A stretch of DNA of 64,000 nucleotides, taken from contig NZ_CP030033.1 in the NCBI RefSeq assembly GCF_003611035.1, positions 4,030,001 through 4,094,000 of the forward strand. The letters are read 5' to 3'. This DNA is from Cryobacterium soli (GTDB lineage: Bacteria > Actinomycetota > Actinomycetes > Actinomycetales > Microbacteriaceae). A program made the translations under genes and the position numbers. Position 1 is the stretch's first letter. Each line of letters opens with the position of its first letter. This document shows positions 46,105 to 52,577 of this stretch, piece after piece. A model generated the notes under the pieces. It had not been told where the DNA came from and searched no databases. It saw only the letters and a program-made list of their open reading frames with translations.

Positions 46105-47097
46105 TCAACCTGTTTGAGACAGGTTGGGTTTGGGTTTTTGGCGGGGGTCGTTGATGCATACCCGGCCCGGTAGGGCCGGGGGCTTGGGGTGTTGGGCGTA
46201 GCGTTCCGGATGCGTTCTGAATGCGGTGTTGAGGACCTGGCTTCGGCGACGGGTCACTCGGTCGGTGCGGCCGTAGTGAACGTCGTTGGGGGTGTTCCAG
46301 GCGATGCCGGAGTGGCGGTGGTTCTGGTTGTATTCGTGGAAGAACCAGCCGAAGTAGGCGCGGGCGTCATCGGTCGTGGCGAAGATCTCGGGGAATGCGA
46401 GATCGTATTTCGCGGTCTTAAATAACGCTTCGCTGTAGGGGTTATCGTTGGAGACTTTGGGCCGTGAGAAGGACTTATCGACGCCGAGTTTCTCCAGCAG
46501 CAAGGACACCGGTGTGCTCACCATCGCCGCACCGTTATCCGAGTGCAGATAGTTCGGCGCGACGCCGTGGTTCGCGGTGACCGCTTCTTGGATCAGTTCT
46601 TCGGCGAGGTCACCATCCTCGTAGGCCTCCAGCCGCCAGCCCACGACGCGGCGGGAGTAGATGTCCATGATCACGTAGAGGTGGAAGTAGCGGCCCCGGA
46701 TCGTGGTCTTGAGCTTGGTGATGTCCCAGGACCACACCTGTGACGGGGCGGTCGCGACCAGCTCGGGGATCTTCTTCGGCGACCCCTCAGCCTGCCGGCG
46801 GCGCTCGTGGACCTGCCCGGCCGCGCGGGCGACGCGGTACCAGGAAGACTTCGACGCCAGGTAAACACCCGCATCCCAGGCCCGGTAAAACGCTTGGCAG
46901 ATCGAGAAGCCCTCATACTCAGGGGTGTTGATCAGCGCCAGGATCTGCGCGCTCTCCGCAGTGGAGAGCGTGGCTGGCTGGTGCCGGTCCTTCTGCGGGA
47001 TCGGCGCGGCCAGGCGGGCGCGGGGGCTGCGGTGCCGATAGAACGATGCCCGCGAGTAGCCGACCAACGCGCAGGCCCGCACCACCGGCATCCCCAC
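46105..47097 (-). CDS. IS3-family transposase OrfB (DDE integrase domain)
   Basis: 330 aa from the first ATG. It contains an N-terminal HTH_21-like segment (CALVGYSRASFYRHR) and an rve-type integrase core with catalytic acids in WSWDITKL, LHSDNGAAM and YSEALFKTAKYD. All three are present. The frame is -1 relative to orfA and stays open upstream into orfA, so programmed frameshifting could yield an OrfAB fusion, as in other IS3 elements; no classic slippery heptamer was obvious. Confidence 0.92.
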   Translation of the reverse strand: MGMPVVRACALVGYSRASFYRHRSPRARLAAPIPQKDRHQPATLSTAESAQILALINTPEYEGFSICQAFYRAWDAGVYLASKSSWYRVARAAGQVHERRRQAEGSPKKIPELVATAPSQVWSWDITKLKTTIRGRYFHLYVIMDIYSRRVVGWRLEAYEDGDLAEELIQEAVTANHGVAPNYLHSDNGAAMVSTPVSLLLEKLGVDKSFSRPKVSNDNPYSEALFKTAKYDLAFPEIFATTDDARAYFGWFFHEYNQNHRHSGIAWNTPNDVHYGRTDRVTRRRSQVLNTAFRTHPERYAQHPKPPALPGRVCINDPRQKPKPNLSQTG

Positions 47098-47126
47098 AGC
47101 AGTCAGGTCGACGACTGTTTCGAACG

Positions 47127-47576
47127 CTACTCGGTGGGTTTCGGCTTCCGAAACGCGGCCGGGATCGCTGGCTCGTCCGGCAGCGGCGGGGTGCGGATTT
47201 GTGAGCTCTTGGCCAGCGCGGACAAGAGCTCTGAGGCTTTTCCCAACACCTCCACCGCGCTCTCGGACTGCTCCAACTGGGCTTTGAGGATCGCGTTTTC
47301 CTTCTGCAGCCGCAGAAATTCGATCCGCTCCTGTTTCGTCAACACGTACTTAGTCTGCCGCTGTTCCGTCTCGACCAGCAGGCCCTGCCGCTTCTCCTGA
47401 CTCCACCGCGACAGCGACCTAACGTCGATCCCGACTCGGCGACAGAACGCGGACTTCGCGCCGACCTCCGCGCCCGTCGACGCGTACTGCTCCCACTGCG
47501 CAAGAATCGCGAGGCGCTCAGCAGACGTGAAATGATGCTTCCGAGTAAGCCGGGTTTGGACTTCTGACATTTCCAT
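47127..47576 (-). CDS. IS3-family transposase OrfA (HTH and leucine zipper)
   Basis: 149 aa. An N-terminal helix-turn-helix (FTSAERLAILAQWEQ... CRRVGIDVRSLSRWSQ) binds the IS ends. A coiled-coil (KQERIEFLRLQKENAILKAQ..., about 80-115) mediates oligomerisation. It is longer than most OrfA proteins (about 90-110 aa) because of its C-terminal Pro-rich tail. The ATG is preceded by GAGGA. The stop lies 30 bp before the OrfB ATG, but the OrfB frame is already open there. Confidence 0.9.
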   Translation of the reverse strand: MEMSEVQTRLTRKHHFTSAERLAILAQWEQYASTGAEVGAKSAFCRRVGIDVRSLSRWSQEKRQGLLVETEQRQTKYVLTKQERIEFLRLQKENAILKAQLEQSESAVEVLGKASELLSALAKSSQIRTPPLPDEPAIPAAFRKPKPTE

Positions 47577-47651
47577 TTGGATGTCCTCTTCCCCGCCCTC
47601 TGCCGGCCCGTGATGAAACGATGATTTGTCTCACCACAGGCTGACACTCAG

Positions 47652-47686
47652 GGTACGCCGGACGCAGATGTCCGCGGTGGCAACGG
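47652..47686. repeat. Right half of the IS-interrupted hairpin repeat
   Basis: Begins with GGTACGC and continues CCGGACGCAGATGTCCG, matching the right arm of the intact copy at 48802-48830. Together with 46063-46096 it forms one complete repeat unit when the IS and one heptamer are removed. Confidence 0.75.
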
Positions 47687-47779
47687 AACCGGTCCTCCCC
47701 AGCCGCAAGGCGCTCAGATCCGTCCACAGGATGCCCAGGCGTTGGTCCGCTACGACCCGCGGCGACGACACTCGGCGAC

Positions 47780-48736
47780 ATGAATGTTGACCGTGTGGAC
47801 CCGCAGACGGGCCTGTTCCTCGTGAAGAAGATCGGCGTCAGCGACACCGACGCCAGACAAGCCCGGCGGGAGGTGGAGCTCGGCGAGGCCACCCGGCTGC
47901 GCCGTGGCGTCCTCACCTCGGTGGAGCGCTGGACGAGCCTTGATCCTGCCCAGAAGTACCTGGATCGGATCCGGGCCGTGGTCGAAACCAGGAAGCACGA
48001 TCCAGTGATCAGCCACCACTCTGCCGCCGCGCTCTGGGGAATTCCGCTCGGCCGCAACTGGCCGGTGGCCGTGCACGTTCTGGCGCGGCCGGCCTCGCAT
48101 GCGCGCAGCAAGAACGGGGTGCTGGTGCACCGTACGGAATTCGACTGGGACGAGATCCTGGAAATCGACGGAGTCCTCGTGACCAGCCCGGCGCGCACCC
48201 TGCTCGACCTGGCCAGAACCGCACCCTTCGCGGTTGCCGTCGTGGCGCTCGACCACGCGCTCAATCCGGACCGGGCGGATCCGCAGGTGCTGGTGTACGC
48301 CGAGGAGCTCTCGGAGATGTTGGGCAGGGCCGGCTCGGCGCGCGGGCTGGCACGGGGGCAGCGGGCCCTCGACTTCGCGCGGCCGGACGCGGCCAACCCA
48401 GGGGAGTCGCTCAGCCGGGTCGCGATCTTCGAGTTGGGTTTTCCGGATCCCGACCTGCAGACGCGGCATCGGAACCCCCGCGGCGGATGGTACTTCACCG
48501 ATCATGAATGGCGGGACTTCCACCTGATTGGCGAATTCGACGGGAAGGCCAAGTATCTCAAGGAGGAGTACCTGCGCGGCCGGACTCCTGGCGAGGTCGT
48601 ATACCAGGAGAAGGTTCGTGAGGACCATCTGCGCGCCGAGGGCTTCACCGTGGTGCGCTGGGGATGGGCCGAGCTCGCCGACCGGGCGATGTTGCGGCGC
48701 ATCCTGGTGGGCGCCGGCCTCCCGGTCATCCGCTGA
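47780..48736 (+). CDS. AbiEi-like protein with N-terminal wHTH and VSR/DUF559-like nuclease fold C-terminus
   Basis: 318 aa. The N-terminus matches the winged-helix start of AbiEi-type antitoxin-like proteins (VSDTDARQARREVELGEATRLRRGVLTSVERW). The middle has the PARTLLDLAR segment typical of these families. The last 90 residues resemble the DUF559/VSR PD-(D/E)XK fold: FHLIGEFDGKAKY supplies acidic residues and a lysine, then YQEKVREDHLRAEGFTVVRWGW. No AbiEii-type nucleotidyltransferase toxin is adjacent, so a classic type IV toxin-antitoxin pair is not present. The gene is bracketed by two copies of a 62-nt hairpin repeat, suggesting an accessory cassette. Confidence 0.7.
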   Translation: MNVDRVDPQTGLFLVKKIGVSDTDARQARREVELGEATRLRRGVLTSVERWTSLDPAQKYLDRIRAVVETRKHDPVISHHSAAALWGIPLGRNWPVAVHVLARPASHARSKNGVLVHRTEFDWDEILEIDGVLVTSPARTLLDLARTAPFAVAVVALDHALNPDRADPQVLVYAEELSEMLGRAGSARGLARGQRALDFARPDAANPGESLSRVAIFELGFPDPDLQTRHRNPRGGWYFTDHEWRDFHLIGEFDGKAKYLKEEYLRGRTPGEVVYQEKVREDHLRAEGFTVVRWGWAELADRAMLRRILVGAGLPVIR

Positions 48737-48768
48737 CCCGCGCCGGCCCCGGCCGCGCCCAGACAGAA

Positions 48769-48830
48769 CTGTTGCCCGTTCGGACTTCTGCGGCCGGCGT
48801 ACCGGGCGCAGATGTCCGCACGGGCAACAG
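48769..48830. repeat. Intact 62-nt hairpin repeat between convergent genes
   Basis: Two 29-nt arms (48769-48797 and 48802-48830) pair with only three mismatches around the loop CGTA. The central part, CTGCGGCCGG...CCGGGCGCAG, is shared with the IS-split copy at 46063-47686. It sits between the ends of the AbiEi-like gene and gnd and could act as a bidirectional terminator, but its length and recurrence suggest a REP- or MITE-like element. Confidence 0.8.
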
Positions 48831-48864
48831 GTGCTGTGCAGGTGGTGCAGGTGGTGCGGGAGCT

Positions 48865-50316
48865 CTAGTGCGAGGAGCCCTCGGTCTCGATCTCGCTGCG
48901 GTCGCCGGACCACAGCGTGTGGAAGGTGCCTTCCATGTCGACGCGCTTGTAGGTGTGCGCACCGAAGAAGTCACGCTGGCCCTGGGTGAGGGCCGCGGGG
49001 AGACGGTCGGCACGCAGGCTGTCGTAGTACGCCAGCGACGAGGCGAACACCGGCGCGGGGATGCCGGCGTGTGCTGCATCGGCGACGACGTTGCGCCAGG
49101 AGTCCTGCGCCTTGGCGACGACATCCGTGAAGAACGGGGCGGTGACGAGCGAGACGAGCCCGGGGTTCTCGGCGTAGGCCTCGGTGATGCGGTTCAGGAA
49201 GCGGGCGCGGATGATGCAGCCGCCGCGCCAGATCTTGGCGATGTCGCCCTTCTTGATGTCCCAGTTGTAGTGCTCGGCGCCGGCGACGATGGCGTCGAAG
49301 CCCTGCGAGTACGCGATGATCTTCGACGCGTAGAGCGCCTGACGGACACCCTCGATGAAGCCGTCCACGTCTTCGACCGGGCTGGCGGTCGGGCCGGGAA
49401 GGGCGGCGGCGGCTGCGCGCTGCGCGGGCTTGGAGGAGACGGAGCGGGCGAACACGGCCTCGGCGATGCCGGAGACGGGGATGCCGAGGTCCAGGGCGGT
49501 CTGCACGGTCCAGACGCCGGTGCCCTTGCTGCCGGCCTGGTCGAGGATGACGTCGACGAGCGGCTGGCCGGTCTTGGCGTCGACCTGCTTGAGGACCTCC
49601 GCGGTGATCTCGATGAGGTAGCTCTCGAGGTCGCCCTTGTTCCACTCGGTGAAGATCTCGGAGATCTCGGCAGGGGTCTTGCCGGTCCCACGACGGATGA
49701 GGTCGTAGGCCTCGCCGATGAGCTGCATGTCGGCGTATTCGATGCCGTTGTGGATCATCTTGACGAAGTGGCCGGCGCCGTCGGTGCCGACGTGTGTGAC
49801 GCAGGGCTCGCCGTCGACGACAGCGGCGATGGACTCGAGGATCGGGCCAAGGGTGACGTAAGCCTCCGCGGAGCCGCCTGGCATGATGCTCGGGCCCTTG
49901 AGGGCGCCTTCTTCGCCGCCGGAGATGCCGGCGCCGACGAAGTTGATGCCGGTCTCGCGCACCGCCTTCTCGCGGCGGAGGGTGTCGGTGAACAGGGCGT
50001 TGCCGCCGTCGACGATGATGTCGCCGGGTTCGAACAGCTCCGTCAGCTGGCTGATCACGGCGTCGGTGCCGCGGCCGGCCTGCACCATGATGATCGCGGT
50101 GCGCGGGGTCGCAAGCGACGCGACGAAGTCTTCGATCGCCTCTGAGGCGACGAAGCCCGCCTCGGGGTGCTCGTCGAGGAGCAGGCGGGTGCGTTCGGGG
50201 GAGCGGTTGTACACCGCGACGGTGTTGCCTTCGCGGCTGGCCAGGTTGCGGGCGAGGTTGGAGCCCATCACCGCCAGTCCGACGACGCCAATGTTTGCTG
50301 AACCGGTTACTGACAC
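48865..50316 (-). CDS. gnd: 6-phosphogluconate dehydrogenase (NADP+-dependent, decarboxylating)
   Basis: 483 aa, the long bacterial/eukaryotic-type enzyme. It converts 6-phosphogluconate to ribulose-5-phosphate with NADP+. Motifs: the N-terminal dinucleotide site IGVVGLAVMGSNLARNLA, the substrate region GAGISGGEEGALKGPSIMPGG, and the catalytic Lys/Asn segment HFVKMIHNGIEYADMQLI. GTG start with AGGAG upstream; the upstream in-frame extension overlaps gntR and is ignored. It lies 40 bp after a FadR-type regulator on the same strand, which probably controls it. Confidence 0.96.
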   Translation of the reverse strand: MSVTGSANIGVVGLAVMGSNLARNLASREGNTVAVYNRSPERTRLLLDEHPEAGFVASEAIEDFVASLATPRTAIIMVQAGRGTDAVISQLTELFEPGDIIVDGGNALFTDTLRREKAVRETGINFVGAGISGGEEGALKGPSIMPGGSAEAYVTLGPILESIAAVVDGEPCVTHVGTDGAGHFVKMIHNGIEYADMQLIGEAYDLIRRGTGKTPAEISEIFTEWNKGDLESYLIEITAEVLKQVDAKTGQPLVDVILDQAGSKGTGVWTVQTALDLGIPVSGIAEAVFARSVSSKPAQRAAAAALPGPTASPVEDVDGFIEGVRQALYASKIIAYSQGFDAIVAGAEHYNWDIKKGDIAKIWRGGCIIRARFLNRITEAYAENPGLVSLVTAPFFTDVVAKAQDSWRNVVADAAHAGIPAPVFASSLAYYDSLRADRLPAALTQGQRDFFGAHTYKRVDMEGTFHTLWSGDRSEIETEGSSH

Positions 50317-50356
50317 GTGTTCTCCTTTGGGTCTGTGAGCTGCGACCAATCCAAGA

Positions 50357-51082
50357 TTAGTGGCTCGCCTCTCCAATGTAATCATATTTATTAGTCCAGG
50401 TGGGCTGCACCTCCGCATAGGTGCGACGCATGATGAGTTCCATCGCCGCCCTGGCGTCCCCGGGCCGGCGGGCCTGGATCGCCTCGGCGACGTCGGCGTG
50501 CAACTGCAGGGTGTTCTGATGCGGGTGATCGGGCATCAGGCCCAGGTCGGTGCGGCCGGACAGGACCGCCGCGACGGGTTCGTCGAGTTTGGCGAACATC
50601 TCATTGCCCGAGCCGTGCAGCACCAGCTGGTGAAACCGGATGTCGAGCTCGAGGAACTGGGACAGGTCGCCGGACTGCCCGGCGCTGCGCATCAGCCCGG
50701 CCACGTGCAGCAGTTCGGCCGAGACCTCCGCACCGGCATGCCGGGCCGCCAGTTCGGCGGCCATCGGTTCCACGGCCGACCGGAGTTCGGTCAACGAGCG
50801 CAATTGTTCGCCCTTGCCTGGTCCGAGCAGCCGCCACCGGATGATGGTGGGATCGTACGCATTCCAGCGCTCGGGCGGCAGGACCCGGATGCCGACGCGC
50901 TTGACCGATTCGACCAGACCCATCGATCCGAGCACCCGCACGGCTTCCCGGATCACCGACCGGCTCACGCCCTGGTGCCGTTCGATCTCATCCGCCAGCA
51001 GAACACTGCCGGCCGGGACGGTGCCGTCGACGATGGACCGTCCGACGTCCTCGGTCACTCGGGTGTGCAGGCTGGGCGACAT
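50357..51082 (-). CDS. GntR/FadR-family transcriptional regulator
   Basis: About 241 aa. N-terminal winged helix (about 8-70, with LADEIERHQGVSRSVIREAVRVLGSMGLVES) and a C-terminal all-helical FCD domain with metal/ligand residues (RFHQLVLHGSGN and HADVAEAI). FCD regulators usually sense organic acids or sugar acids, so gluconate-type ligands fit the downstream gnd. ATG 51082 gives a typical family start (MSPSLHTRVTEDVG); ATG 51109 is possible but would overlap the palindromic site at 51098-51113. Confidence 0.9.
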   Translation of the reverse strand: MSPSLHTRVTEDVGRSIVDGTVPAGSVLLADEIERHQGVSRSVIREAVRVLGSMGLVESVKRVGIRVLPPERWNAYDPTIIRWRLLGPGKGEQLRSLTELRSAVEPMAAELAARHAGAEVSAELLHVAGLMRSAGQSGDLSQFLELDIRFHQLVLHGSGNEMFAKLDEPVAAVLSGRTDLGLMPDHPHQNTLQLHADVAEAIQARRPGDARAAMELIMRRTYAEVQPTWTNKYDYIGEASH

Positions 51083-51097
51083 GGTCGTCACTTTATC

Positions 51098-51113
51098 GTC
51101 TAGACTCATGAGT
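51098..51113. promoter_or_regulatory. Candidate GntR operator (overlapping palindromes)
   Basis: Two perfect palindromes overlap just upstream of the regulator start: GTCTAGAC (51098-51105) and ACTCATGAGT (51104-51113). The position fits autoregulation. No matching copy was seen in the short gap before gnd. Confidence 0.35.
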
Positions 51114-51301
51114 TGAACTTCGGCGAGGGATTCGCCCGGCGTCCGGGAAACCGGCACCGGCGCATCCGTAATCGACGCGGCGAAAAGTCCCCCCAAGGCC
51201 TTTCCTCACGCTGACATGCGTTCGAGTTGAACCAGCATCCGTACCGCGGGCCCCGTGCCCGCGACATCAATACGGGCACACGAGGCCCGCAAGGAGACAC
51301 C

Positions 51302-51913
51302 ATGGCTGAGGCCACGAACAACAACAACAAGATTTCCGCCGACGCGCGCCACAGCTTCGGCAAGGGCGCTGCCCGCAAGCTGCGCGTGCTGGGCAAGATC
51401 CCCGCCGTCATCTACGGCCACGGCACCGACCCCGTGCACGTCGCCCTGCCCGCCCACGAGATCGGCCTGCTGCTGCGCCGCGCGAACGCCGTGCTCGAGC
51501 TCGACGTCGAGGGCACCACCCACCTGACCCTGGTCAAGGATGTGCAGAAGGACCCGGTTCGCCAGATCATCGAGCACCTCGACCTCATCGTCATCCGCAA
51601 GGGTGAGAAGGTCCAGGTCGAGGTCGCCGTGCACGTCACCGGCGAGCCCGCCCCCGGCACCACCGCGGACCTGGACGCCAAGACCCTGCTCCTCGAGGTC
51701 GAAGCCACCAACATCCCGCAGAGCGTCAGCGTCGATGTCGAGGGCCTGGAAGACGGAACCCTCATCCACGCCAGCGAGATCACGCTGCCCGCCGGCGCGT
51801 CGCTCATCTCCGACCCCGAGATGGTCGTCATCGGCGTGCACCTGCCCGCCGAGGAAGAGGAAGAGGAGACCTCCACCGAGGAAGCTCCCGCCGAGGAAGC
51901 TGCCGCAGAGTAG
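51302..51913 (+). CDS. rplY: 50S ribosomal protein L25 (CTC-type)
   Basis: 203 aa. N-terminal L25 domain (about 10-100: RHSFGKGAARKLRVLGKIPAVIYG, and VLELDVEG) that binds 5S rRNA, plus the C-terminal TL5/CTC beta domain (about 100-180). An acidic Glu/Ala tail ends the protein. Clear AAGGAG ribosome-binding site before the ATG. It is divergent from gntR and precedes pth by 46 bp, the usual actinobacterial pairing. Confidence 0.95.
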   Translation: MAEATNNNNKISADARHSFGKGAARKLRVLGKIPAVIYGHGTDPVHVALPAHEIGLLLRRANAVLELDVEGTTHLTLVKDVQKDPVRQIIEHLDLIVIRKGEKVQVEVAVHVTGEPAPGTTADLDAKTLLLEVEATNIPQSVSVDVEGLEDGTLIHASEITLPAGASLISDPEMVVIGVHLPAEEEEEETSTEEAPAEEAAAE

Positions 51914-51959
51914 CGTTCCCCTGTTGACAACCGGACAGAAGACTGCGTAAAGGAACCCC

Positions 51960-52547
51960 CTGGACGAGAATCTCTGGCTCGTAGTCGGGCTCGGTAACCC
52001 CGGGCCCGGCTACGCCGGTAATCGCCACAACGTCGGCCACATGGTGACCATGGTGCTCGCCGACCGGATGCGGGCGAACTTCAAGAACCACAAGGCCAAC
52101 GCCTCCGTCGCCGAGGGACGCAGTTTCCCCGGCGGCCCCAAGCTGATCCTGGCCAAGCCGAACAGCTTCATGAACCTCTCCGGCGGCCCCGTCGCGGGCC
52201 TGCTGCGCTTCTACTCGCTCGACGTGTCCCGCCTGATCGTCGTGCACGACGAACTCGACCTGCCGTTCGACACCCTGAAGATCAAGGTGGGCGGCGGCCA
52301 CGGCGGCCACAACGGGGTGCGCGACATCATCGCCGCCACCGGGAGCAACGACTTCATCCGCATCCGGATGGGCATCGGCCGCCCGCCCGGCCGGCAGAAC
52401 GCCGCCGACTTCGTGCTGCACGACTACACCAGCACCGAGCGCACCACCCTGCCGATCATGCTCGAGGATGCCGCGGACGCCATCGAGCTCATCGCCGCAG
52501 AGGGCGTCACCGCCGCCCAGCAGAAGTTCCACGCCCCGCCCGCCTAG
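51960..52547 (+). CDS. pth: Peptidyl-tRNA hydrolase, apparently with a CTG start codon
   Basis: 195 aa if translation starts at CTG 51960. It releases peptidyl-tRNA from stalled synthesis. Active-site residues are in place: Asn in GLGNPG, catalytic His in RHNVG, Asp in VHDELDLP, and GGHNGVRD. The frame is closed by TAA at 51948-51950. Between that stop and the GLGNPG motif no ATG, GTG or TTG exists in frame; the only start-like codon is CTG, which has AAAGGA 6 bases upstream. The next ATG (52041) would delete the catalytic His. Either CTG is used, or the sequence has an error here. Confidence 0.9.
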   Translation: MDENLWLVVGLGNPGPGYAGNRHNVGHMVTMVLADRMRANFKNHKANASVAEGRSFPGGPKLILAKPNSFMNLSGGPVAGLLRFYSLDVSRLIVVHDELDLPFDTLKIKVGGGHGGHNGVRDIIAATGSNDFIRIRMGIGRPPGRQNAADFVLHDYTSTERTTLPIMLEDAADAIELIAAEGVTAAQQKFHAPPA

Positions 52548-52577
52548 ACCGTCGGCGGGAACCCGTAGACTTGTGCG

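Larger units (their letters stand above)
46097..47651 (-). mobile_element. IS3-family insertion sequence
   Basis: About 1,555 bp with two transposase frames on the minus strand. The ends form imperfect inverted repeats: on the left, TTTGTCAACCTGTTTGAGACA; on the right, read on the minus strand, GTGTCAGCCTGTGGTGAGACA with one extra base. orfB ends inside the left repeat. GGTACGC flanks both sides as a direct repeat of 7 bp, longer than the 3-5 bp usual for IS3, so the exact ends are uncertain by a few bases. Both frames look intact, so it may be active. Confidence 0.85.

Noticed and set aside
47780..48736. Complete type IV AbiE toxin-antitoxin system
   Set aside because: No nucleotidyltransferase (AbiEii) gene lies next to it, and the C-terminus looks nuclease-like instead.
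46045..48865. Genomic island or prophage
   Set aside because: Only one IS, one accessory gene and hairpin repeats are present; no integrase of the tyrosine type, no tRNA-flanked att duplication and no phage genes.
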